Assembly: GCA_036346395.1 (NCBI GenBank)
Contig: CM070604.1
Coordinates: forward strand, 40,079,662 to 40,143,661
From: Hsuehochloa calcarea
Taxonomy: Eukaryota > Streptophyta > Magnoliopsida > Poales > Poaceae
DNA length: 64,000 nt
Direction of reading: 5' to 3'
The notes below the pieces were generated by a model that had not been told where the DNA came from, did not search any database, and saw only the letters and a program-made list of their open reading frames with translations. The translations under genes were made by a program, and so were the position numbers. Positions within the stretch are counted from its first letter, which is position 1, and each line of letters begins with the position of its first letter. Positions 47,125-56,246 of the stretch are shown piece by piece.

Positions 47125-47219
47125 GCTGGTACCAACATTGAGAAGGGAGAAGATAATTGTGTCATTGATCTATCTGACATTCCCGGGGGAGGAAAAGCTT
47201 TCGATATGGTCTCAAAGGA
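47125..47219 (+). pseudogene. Captured fragment of an NPH3/BTB-domain gene
   Basis: The frame reads 'KGEDNCVIDLSDIPGGGKAF' then 'DMVSK'. This matches the BTB segment of NPH3/RPT2-like proteins ('LxDxPGGxxAFELxAKFCYG'), adaptors for CUL3 ubiquitin ligases in plant phototropism and auxin signalling. It stops just before the FCYG motif, at the junction with the copia fragment. Confidence 0.65.
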
Positions 47220-47480
47220 AGTGATAGCGAATGTCTATGTGCTTGGTCTTAAAGTGTTGCACTGGGTTTTTAGCAATGTTAATAGCAGAAGTGTTATCAC
47301 AGAAAAGAGAAACACTTGCAAAATTTAACCCATAGTCTTTAAGAGTGAATACCATCCAGAAAATCTGACTACAACAACTAGCAACAGCTACATATTCAGC
47401 TTCAGCAGTAGATTGTGCAACAGAAGACTGCTTCCAAGAAGACCAAGAAATAAGAGAAGTGCCTAGGAAGTGACAAGTGC
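47212..47480 (-). pseudogene. Copia RNase H remnant
   Basis: Read leftwards: 'QSTAEAEYVAVASCCSQIFW' (catalytic E-A-E-Y motif), then 'LFCDNTSAINIAKNPVQHFK' and 'TKHIDIRYH'. These are the C-terminal RNase H motifs of Ty1/copia polyproteins. The frame is open over about 90 codons. Confidence 0.8.
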
Positions 47481-47648
47481 CCGAGGTTTTTGTGCTGGAA
47501 TAGGAGCGTCAACAGCAGCAGGTGGAAGAATATTATCGAGTCCATCATCATCTTCCTCTATAAATATGCTCTCTGTCACCTGTGTATCACCTGAAATATC
47601 TAATCTAGCTCCATGACTAGTCTCATCAAAAGTGACATTGCATGTCTC

Positions 47649-48240
47649 CTAAACAAGGTTAGTTTCAACATTAAAAACCCGAAAACCCCTCGAATGCGCA
47701 GGATAACCCAGAAATAAACCATCAAAAGTTCTTGACTCAAATTTATCTAGGTTTCCTATCTTGAGAATAAAACACTTAGATCCAAAGACTCGAAAATGCG
47801 AGACAGAGGGTTTTCTACAAAACCGAAGCTCATAAGGAGTCTTGCCCAAAGATGGTCTCAAAAAGACACGATTTGTAATATGGCAAGCAGTAGAAATAGC
47901 TTTGGCCCAAAACCTCCTTGGTGTGCTATAATCATCTAGCATCGTCCTAGCCATCTCGACTAGGGTCCTGTTCTTCCTTTCCACAATGCCATTTTGTTGA
48001 GAGACATGTGGATAGGAGAACTGATGCTCAATTCCATGCTCAGCACAAAAGGAAGCAAAAGAGGCATTCTTGAACTCTGTGCCATTGTCACTACGGATCG
48101 CTCTCAAGGTACTCGGAAGTTCAAAAGCCAAACGAAGAACAAGATCATGATAATGATCAAAAGCTTCATCCTTCGAAGCAAGAAAGAACGCCTAAGTGTA
48201 CTATTTTCCACCAACTGACTGAACCCTAGCAGGACCAACA
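47649..48240 (-). pseudogene. Copia integrase remnant
   Basis: The 160-residue open frame from 48131 contains 'IRSDNGTEFKN' (second catalytic Asp) and 'QQNGIVERKNRTLVEMARTM' (catalytic Glu). The copia-specific 'FWAKAISTACHITNRVFLRP', 'GKTPYEL' and 'VFGSKCFI' follow. The first Asp region ('MDTVGPAR') lies upstream near 48225-48250, across a small deletion and a stop. Confidence 0.8.
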
Positions 48241-48274
48241 GTATCCATATGAAGCAACTGTCCCGGTCCGTCAG

Positions 48275-48613
48275 TCATGGCCATAGTCCTTTGAAGGGTG
48301 TGGCGGCAACTTGCTTGCCATGCCTACTGAGCGCATATCTGACATCCTTGACGGCTTTGAGTTTGGGCAAACCTCTCATGAGCTCAAGGCTGCTAACTCG
48401 CGTCAGATGATCAAAACCAATGTGCCCCAAACGACTGTGCCAAAGCCAGAACTCAGAAGAAGAAGATGAAATCAAGCACTTGAGAGAACCAACAAGAGAT
48501 TCAGAAAAATCAGCACCAAAGATCCTAACAACTCTAGTAATCCCAAAAATAAGCTCACTAGTTGAATCAAGAACCCTACAAGTATTTTTCTTTAGTCTCA
48601 TAGCCATCATCAA
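48275..48613 (-). pseudogene. Copia GAG-pre-integrase region
   Basis: The frame contains 'LWHSRLGHIGFDHLTRVSSL' and 'LPKLKAVKDV', the H-x-R-(L/M)-G-H segment between protease and integrase that forms the start of the integrase zinc-binding region. The zinc-binding Cys pair further on is lost (ALSRHGK). Confidence 0.75.
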
Positions 48614-49540
48614 AAAGTTGAGAGACGGAAAGCAAATTAAACATTAGCTTGTCCACAAGGGCGACGTCCTTGAGGATGAATTTGTCGTTCACCCTGATCG
48701 ATCTCGTTCCTTCAACTCACCCTTGTTTATCATCTCCAAAGGTGATGAAGTTGTCACCCGTTAACTGCGTGAAGGAGGTGAACCATCTTGAGTCTCCGGT
48801 CATGTGGCGTGAACAGCCGGAGTCGACGAACCACGTGTCCTTCCTCTTTCCACGGTAATCCTGAAAATCAAGGCATGGAAGAACGATGTATCTTAATACT
48901 AGGGTTAGTTAAACAAGACTTGGGAACCCAGTACTGAGATACACGTCTGCGAGTAGTATGCAAAGCAGAAGTGCTATCCTTGATTCTGTTTGAAGTTCTG
49001 TTATGAGCAATGGTTAAACTAACATGAGAGTTATCCTGTCTAGGAGCATGATGATGAGCATGTGACACAAATCCTAAACCAGGTTTCTTCTTTTCTATGT
49101 TACCATGTCTCATAGAAGCTCTAGGTTGATTGGATGAAACTCTAGCAAAAATTTTCTTATCATTTTTCAACCTACGCCAACAGAACTCAACCAAATGTCC
49201 ATCCTTCTTGTAATAGGTGCAATGGTACTTGGTACCACTGGGAGAAGCACCTTTTGACTGAACAGATGGTTGGGCAAAACCTGCAGATTTGAAGGTGATC
49301 TTTGCAGGTTGGGTATCGAATTCAACTAAGCCATTTTTCAAGATTTGAATGCCATTAGATTTGTCCTGGACAAAGTTGCATCCTAATCCTTACTTCTTAT
49401 AAAGGGTTTTTTGACTTGGCAAGAATCATGTTTAACTGTTTCTTACGTTTAGAAATTTTTTCTAATGTGTCCTGAAGGTAAGCATTTTCTTTTCCCAAGT
49501 TAACACATGAATCACAAGTTTTAGCCATAGACCTCTTCTT
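48614..49540 (-). pseudogene. Copia gag and protease remnant
   Basis: 49540-49397 gives 'AKTCDSCVNLGKENAYLQDT' and a Lys-rich helix. 49341-48868 has a zinc knuckle variant (C-x-YYKKDGHLVEFC with the second Cys replaced) and a basic Ser/His-rich tail. Around 48780-48860 shifted frames show the protease 'WFVDSGCSRHMTG' region. The fragment begins abruptly at 49540 where LTR-like sequence starts. Confidence 0.65.
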
Positions 49541-52208
49541 GCCGATTCGGTTGCTCATTCTTCGCGCCGACCCCACCAAATCGTATATCTGTTTATTCCT
49601 TATCTTTTCCAAACCGAATCAAACCCCGAATCCCTCTCAATCTCCGAGAATCAAGGATTTCAAAACCCCGGCCGTTTCGGACTCGGGTTGGGGTTTCAAT
49701 TCCAGTGTCCCAGGCCTATAAATACCCCCCTAAGGATCGCCTAGTCCGCCGCAACCCAGAGCCACCACCCTCGTCTCCCCGATCACTCTAGCGCCGCCGC
49801 AATCTAAGTTTTAGGGTTTTCGGTCGAGCTTGTTCTCCGGTGAATTGCGCCACCGTCGTTGTCGCCCTTGCACCACCGACTGCACCACCGTGATCAGCAA
49901 GTCCCAGGCTATCTCGTGCGCCCCTCCTCGTCGCTGGAGCATCGTCGGAGCACCCTTCCGACAAAACCCGAAGCTCCACCGCTGCTTCTTCCTCGCCGTC
50001 GGTCGCCACTGTCGTTGCCAGCTAATGGTAAGGGCACCCCTGAGTGCGCAATAACATGGGGAAGCTCCTGGTACCCTTCGCCGCCGGTGACTCGCCGCCA
50101 AACGCCGGTGACCATCGGGTCCGGCGCCACCACGCCGCCATGTGCGTCGGCCACCACCGCAACCGCCGCGTCAGCTTTTGTGCCTGCATGTCGCCCTGTA
50201 GCGCCAGCACATGCGCACGTGGCCCAATCCACCGGCTCCCAGATCGCGTGGCTCGGTGAACTTAGTCCACCGTGAGCCCAGTCACTAACATGTGGGGCCC
50301 ACATGTCAGAATTATTTTAAATCTATTTCTTTTTTCGGAAATTCTCGGCTGACGCAAGCATTGCGCAATAATCTGATTTTCCTTTATAAAAATAATTCGG
50401 GAAAATCGTTTAAATCCAAATTAGGGTTTAATTTGATTTTCAAACTTCCAAAGCCCATATCTTTTGCATCCGAACTCCGATTGAGCCCATTCAAATTTGT
50501 AAATTCATATAAAATCAAGATCTATTTAATGGTGAATTTTATTTGATTTTTGGAGTTGGTTTTGCCTCTGTTATTTTTTTGTTTTTGTTTCTTTTGTCTC
50601 GTTTGCGAGTAGACGTCGATACTTGGGGAAATTTTGCAGAAGAAGAAGCACCTCAAGATCAAGACCAATATCTAGATCTATTCCAAGGCAAGTTATACCT
50701 TTGATCATCTTGCACCCTGTTTTTAAAATACTTTGTTTCAATGTATTGCATTCTATTTCAAGTATTTATTTAAAAGCTTTTGGGTTTAGTTATTAATCCA
50801 AATTGTTATATCCACCTTGTCTATTGTATGCCATGATCATTTGTCACCCTAGGTTGGTTCATTATTAGTTGGTATTATCGTAGCACCAATGTGGGTTGGT
50901 TAGATACGAGTAGATTGCTTAGCCATGCCACCAGTCATCATTTCATGTGAGTTGAAATTATAAACTTGACTAAGTGATTATGGAACTGTGTGAAGAAACT
51001 GTGTGTGCTTTGTTACTCATGATGGCAGGTGTTGCACTTAATCAACAGGGTGGGAAAAGATTTAGACTGAGGCAAGTGGTGGATCTGTGTGAATGGTGGA
51101 GCTGTGTGCTTATTAAACTTTGTGATTTGGGAAAAACTGGAAGTCTTGCCTTGGTCAATTAAGGACTTAACTTTGTGCGCCATTGAACTGGGCCTTACTG
51201 TAAGACAACATGCCTAGTATGGACTGGGCCTAACTTAGTAAGTTATGGAGTCTTGACATTGATAACTCAGGTTGTATTTAAGGCATGTGATGGGTTTGGA
51301 GGTGTGATATGTCACATCGCGAGGCGTTCATTGCATCCACATCCAACGATGTGTGTCGTAACCAAACGCTATGTGTATCGGTTGGCCGGCAGGAAAGCAC
51401 ATCGGGAGTGTCATTGTTTGATATGAAGTCTCTGAAAGGTTTTGTTGTGATCAACTCCGATCCGGTTGGTTTCATCGTGTGGGTAAAGTGTACAACCTCT
51501 GCAGAATGTTTAAACCAATCTATTCGAATAGCCGCATCCTCGGTTATGGAAATGCTTGGGAATTTCACACGAGGGGTGGATTTTCATGAAACAATTGGGA
51601 ATGGTCAGCTGTGTGAGATAACTTGTATAGCTGTGTGAATAACTTGTTTAGACTGTGTGTCCTTTGTGAAACCAATTATTAAATTAATATTCTTTAATTA
51701 TTTTCAATTATGTTTTCAATCTATTATTTGTATTCAATTGCAAATGTTGCATTTCCGAAAAATAACCACAGAAGCCATTTCTTTGGAATAAGCCATCATG
51801 TATAAATGCATTCTGTGGTATGACTTGCGAGTACAGTGTGTACTCACTCTTGCTAAACAAATCAATGAAGTGGAGGAGTCATCGCTTTGCTTTTGAAGAA
51901 GAGTTCTCTGAAGGTTGATCGTTAGGGTCTTGATCGATCGGTTGCTGTGGTAAATTGATGGGAGCCCACTGGAGTTTACTTCGTTTCCGCTGTAATTTAT
52001 TCTTTATTGCCAGCCTTGCATGGCTTAATAAATGTAAAACTCGACCGTAAGGTCCCAACAGTTATTTGTTATTCAAAGTACTCGTTTATTCTCATATTCG
52101 TTGTATGGATGTGATATTTTATCGATGTTGACACTGTGTGCACTAGCGTGATCCTGGACTAGTGCAGAATACACAGAGGGTCCAGATTTGCATATTTGGG
52201 TCCCGACA
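49541..52208 (+). repeat. LTR A-related copy 4 with a diverged 5' half
   Basis: From about 50600 to 52208 it follows LTR A closely and ends in GGGTCCCGACA. The first kilobase differs: it has its own TATA (49717) and GC-rich leader, although short shared motifs ('CCCACATGTCA', 'CCGAACTCCG') show a common plan. It represents a related subfamily. The start at 49541 is a truncation rather than a TG terminus. Confidence 0.7.
49717..49724 (+). promoter_or_regulatory. TATA box of LTR copy 4
   Basis: TATAAATA in CCTATAAATACCCCCC, followed about 30 bp later by a CT-rich, GC-rich leader. It is a strong plant core promoter match and presumably drove the parental element. Confidence 0.6.
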
Positions 52209-53138
52209 TCAGCTTCACCTTACGCCATCTTGCGCCGCGGGTTGGCAAAAGGTCACCAAGGCGGTATTTGGTAAGATTACCAAAATACCCCTTCTCGGTC
52301 CTTCTCCAAAGACCGAGTCCATCTGCACGAAGCACTCGCCTGCTTCGCCACATGTAGTTTGATCAACTGCTCTCTCCATGTCGGCAAGTCTCTCCCATCT
52401 GTCTCCCGCCAAAACCACCATGGCACTTACACCGACCCCCGCGTTGTTTGATCAAACCAATCGCACCGAACTGTCCATTCGGTCACCCTTGTCCATTCTG
52501 CACCACGCTTGAGCTCATTGACCTCACCTGGCATCGTCGATCGTTCTGGACCTCAGCTCTCCAAGCCTATTCCCGATCATCCTCGCCGTTGACCGTCGTT
52601 GACTACCAAGCAACCTGCACAACAATAGACAAGCAAATCGAATACAGGAACAAGTTATTCACAACTTGACCCATGTTAGTCAAAACATTCATCATGCAAC
52701 ACATATGCACTGGAGCTTATAACTTTGACCTATCAACCAAACATCGCCGCCAAAAGGACGACGAAACAAGCCAAAACCAGTTAGACCGCCACCATGGTCG
52801 GTCTGACCGCCCAGTTGGGATTTAGCCAAATTTCCTCCCTTGAAATCCGAAACCTACTGGAATTTTCAAACCAATAGAACTTTTGCCTGGAGACTCCAAA
52901 AAATATAAGACCAAGTGCAGTAGAATCTGCTCTCTTGCCTACACCCTCTATTTTTGGCCCAGCTCAAAACTCCACTATTTGTATCTGGCCGGTCGGACCG
53001 CCGCCATGGCCGGTCGGACCGCCTATGTCCTGACAGAGCTGAATATTTGCCGAAAATACGTGATTCGATAAACCTTTAAAGCCATTGCCAATTGTAATAT
53101 CATTCTAAGATCATGAGCATATCCCCATGATATCCACA
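52209..53138 (-). repeat. Truncated inverted copy of LTR B
   Basis: The minus strand starts TGTGGATATCATGGGGATATG at 53138. It follows solo LTR B (15066 onward) for about 930 bp, with gaps, to its 'GGTGAAGCTG' region at 52209, where it abuts LTR copy 4. It was inserted in an inverted LTR A (next feature). Confidence 0.75.
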
Positions 53139-54537
53139 CTTACAATTCACACTCTCACATATTTTTATAAAAAAAAACTCTACCTCTTGTGTGAAATCCC
53201 CGAGTATTGTCCATAACTGAGGATACTCCTGTTTAGACATTTTTAAGTCTATAGAGGTTGTACAGCATTACTCATAAGAGATAAATCAACTTATAATGTC
53301 TGACCACACTTTCATAGGTGCACGACTAAGTGATCATTACAAGGCCTTTACATAGCTCCTTCTTAACCTAACTCTACCCACTACGGTTTCAACACTGAAT
53401 GTCTTTCCAACCAGACAGGCCCCCCTCTTGCGACGCAACGAGGGAGTCAGCAAGGCGATGGTGGCGGCGATGGTAGCTCGACGACGCCCTGAGGATGCAG
53501 AGGTGCGCACGGGATTGGCGGTGGCACAAGGAACATGACAGGACAAACGGTGAAACGGGGTGGTCAGAGAGGGACGGGAGCAGTGACACGATGACGATCT
53601 GTGACAGAGAAGAAGAACAACGATGGCGGGGCACCTCGACGGCGAAGAGACAACGATAAGAGAGGGGATCGGAAGATGATGGCGGGGAACACAAGATGAC
53701 GCGCACGGGGAGGCGAGAAGACTCATCGATGGTGAGATTGGGAACGGAGGTGGCGGCCAAAGTTGGAGAGGAAGATGGAGGCAGCGACTCGGGGACGCTC
53801 GGACGAAGAGGATGTGAGCACCAGCAAGAACGCGATGAGGCGAAGGGAACAACACGGACAAAGACGCACATATGGCGAGGGAATCCGGTGACGAAGATCT
53901 TCGGCGACGACGGCTTCTTCGGTGGAATCCGGCGCAACGAAGACAAAATAGGCAAGGGCGGCTTGGGGTTTCGGGAGAGGTGGACGACGCAAAACAAAGG
54001 ACGCAGGCGGCGAGCTTAAAAAGGTCGGGAGGAGGATTCGTAATGGAGACGACGATGGCAGCGTGTCCAGTTCGGACACGGATGGAGGTCTCTGGGTTGA
54101 AGATGAAGGTGATGTCAGCGGGCCCGGGGTGAGAGAAAGGAGGAAGGGAGGGGGGAAGGAAGGCGGCTGTGGGTTGCAGTGGTAAAGGGAAAGTGAGCCA
54201 ATGGAAAAAGAATGGGCTAATAGGATAAAAAGGAAAAGCGGTCCGAAGAGAAAATCCGAAAAAAGAATTTTTTTGAATTTTAGAAAAAAAGAATAAAGAA
54301 AACCGAGCTCAAATAAATATCAAATAAACTCCAAAAATCCCAAAAAAATCTAGAAAATACTATTAAACTCAAAGAACTCAAATAAAATGGTTTTGATTTA
54401 AATTAAAGTGTATATTATTTACATTAAATAATTTTAATTTCTAAAAAAATCAAATTAAGCTTGAACTTAACCAAGATAATTCAAATGGTTATTTTTATTT
54501 TTAAAGGCTTCAAAAACACTCCAAATTTTAGATGTCA
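53139..54537 (-). repeat. Diverged inverted LTR A copy
   Basis: The minus strand begins TGACATCTAAAATTTGG at 54537 and shows the LTR A plan: AT-rich start, GC-rich leader (54200-53400), then the region matching 'CTCGGGGATTTCACACGAGG' near 53195-53215. It breaks off at 53139, where inverted LTR B begins. The GC-rich part gives long spurious ORFs on both strands. Confidence 0.65.
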
Positions 54538-54543
54538 TAATTT

Positions 54544-54662
54544 CTTAGTTATCTTTGCATATGGAATGATAGTTCATCGATGTTGTCACTGTGTACACTA
54601 ACGTGATACTAAACTAGTGCAGTATACATAGAGGGTACGGATTTACATAAAGGGTCCCAGCA
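54544..54662 (+). repeat. LTR A terminal remnant, plus orientation
   Basis: 'TTCATCGATGTTGTCACTGT' through 'GGGTCCCAGCA' matches the last ~115 bp of LTR A. It directly abuts the start of the inverted copy, so the two LTR pieces meet head to tail in opposite orientation. Confidence 0.75.
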
Positions 54663-56175
54663 ACAACCACAAATAATACCTCCAGATATCTAGACTTTTG
54701 TATCGCTGGATATTCAAAGTTGTATTCGTATTCGACAGATAGTGTGCTACTTAAACCGTATTAATTTTAAAAAAAAATCTTTATTCATTTCCGATCCGAC
54801 ATTATCTGACCCGATAGCAGCTGTATTAAAAAATGGTTTAGATCGATCGAAAACTATTTAAACCGTTTTTATCCCTACCTGTACCCATCAAACACTAGTG
54901 CCACCTACGTCTACGACCGTCGAAGCTCATTGCTCGGTGCCCCCTCTGCCATACTCCTTACTGTAGTCATGCTTCTTCGGCGCCGCTCTCTGCCGTCATT
55001 AGGGGGCCATCAACTTCTTCCTCTCTGACATCAGGTGAAACTTCTTCAAATCCGTGTTAAAAAGTTTGAATTTCTAATTAAAAGTTTTGGGATCCGAGTT
55101 GAAAGTTTTCCCACCCATTTCCCCCTGATTGAAAGTATCCTCACTAAAAAAAAGTTTTCCCATCCAATAAAAGTTTTCACATCCAATAAAAAAGTTTTGT
55201 TGATTTTTAATTGGAAGGCTCAAGGATGATGCGCTTGCAAGGGGATGCAGATGCACGTTTACCGCGAGCATAGTATGAAAAACCAGACCAGCTAGTGAAC
55301 TGGACAAGTCACGAGTGCAAGGTTCGCTGGTTAGACCGCCGGTTCAACCGGTGAACCGACGGTTCAAAAATACTACATTTTAATATGTTTTGTTGATTTT
55401 AAATTAAAAAATGTGCTGAATATATAACAACTTTTAGTAGAAATGCACTAATATATGGTCCACTCTGATTGTTAGTCACTTGAAATTTGCTAGGTGGGCT
55501 GGTAAGACCCTTTCCTACGTAGAAGGGGCGGTGGGTTCAATCCCTGCCGCAGCCAGGTGCGTCAAATATTTATATTTTTCACTGATTTTATACTTAGCCG
55601 ATCTACCTTGTGAACCAGACCAGATCAGCTATCAGTTATGGTCGCGAGGTGCGATGCGAGCAAGGGGAAGGTGGGGGCGATTGTCTGGGTATCCCTTCCC
55701 ATGGATGCCAGTGCGACAGTTGTTTCCTTTTTCTAGCATCTTAAAAATATCTTCACACCTCTTTTCCCTATTGACCAAATATCAAGCTTTGTAAGACAAA
55801 GAATTATGATCAAGTGATCAACTGCAATCGCAAAACCTTAGAAAATGCTGCTCAACTGCATGCTTCCTAGTCCCTACTGCCAAATGCTTCAACTACACGT
55901 GTGCGGTGATGAGGTGTTGTTATCCTTCATAATTGGACAGCTTAGATGATTTCAACGAAAATAATAATTATTTTTCTATGAATTATGTAGATAACTTCAA
56001 CAAGCAACCTGCAGAAGATATCTCTACAGTTTCCAATCACAAAGATAATTCGGACGGACAATCCACAATCCGGTTAAACATCAAACGAAGACAGCTTTTG
56101 GTCGCTAGCTGGTTGCTTGCTTCTACAGGATGCCGGTTGCAAATTGCAATTTGCACTTTTGCAGTTTTGTAGTAT
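54663..56175. other. Repeat-rich region upstream of the dioxygenase gene, no gene
   Basis: AT-rich with short local repeats. AAAAGTTTTCCCATCC-type phrases recur at 55075-55200, and a 'CCGGTTCAACCGGTGAACCG' palindromic stretch lies at 55338-55370. A tRNA-like segment follows at 55489. No coding signal was seen. The distal part may contain upstream regulatory sequence for the gene at 56247. Confidence 0.4.
55489..55560 (+). other. Possible tRNA-derived (SINE-like) segment
   Basis: GGGTTCAATCCC at 55533-55544 matches the tRNA B box. About 35 bp upstream, TAGGTGGGCTGGTAAGA is a weak A box. The arms do not fold into a full cloverleaf, so this is not a functional tRNA gene. Confidence 0.3.
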
Positions 56176-56183
56176 TATAAAAG
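56176..56183 (+). promoter_or_regulatory. TATA box of the dioxygenase gene
   Basis: TATAAAAG lies 71 bp upstream of the ATG at 56247. The leader is C-rich and short, and the start context GCCATGGC is near optimal for plants. Position and match make this the likely core promoter. Confidence 0.6.
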
Positions 56184-56246
56184 ATCGCGGCCGCGAGTTC
56201 AACCCCACCCAGTTCTCCCCCTCCACGCAACAAGAAGCCAACGGCC

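Larger units (their letters stand above)
43222..47219 (+). mobile_element. Pack-CACTA-like element carrying fragments of several cellular genes
   Basis: It starts CACTACACCATGG at the exact point where LTR A is interrupted. TTATCTGC(C/T)GG subterminal repeats follow (43250-43440, at least five), then a GC-rich exon-like block (43480-44160) as in other CACTA elements. Downstream, pieces of TOC34, beta'-COP, an unidentified exon, FEN1 and an NPH3/BTB gene lie in the same orientation, with intron remnants between exons. No transposase is present. The 3' terminus was not found: a copia fragment starts at about 47212. The identity as CACTA rests on the left end and its repeats. Confidence 0.65.
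47212..49540 (-). mobile_element. Ty1/copia fragment lacking reverse transcriptase
   Basis: The copia order gag, GAG-pre-integrase, integrase is seen from right to left. The sequence then jumps to the RNase H domain with the entire RT missing. No LTR, primer site or target duplication flanks the fragment. Numerous stops occur. It resembles a very common grass copia family by its 'SDNGTEFKN', 'NGIVERKNRTLVEMARTML' and 'LWHSRLGHIGFDHLTR' motifs. Confidence 0.8.

Noticed and set aside
49788..50304. Several ORFs on both strands around 49800-50300
   Set aside because: They sit in the GC-rich leader of LTR copy 4 just after its TATA box, with no domain or conservation.
53337..54132. 200-codon Ser/Pro-rich ORF and its antisense partners
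   Set aside because: They lie in the GC-rich leader of an inverted LTR A copy.
55489..55560. Functional tRNA gene
   Set aside because: B box present, but the cloverleaf and A box are poor; at most a SINE-like relic.
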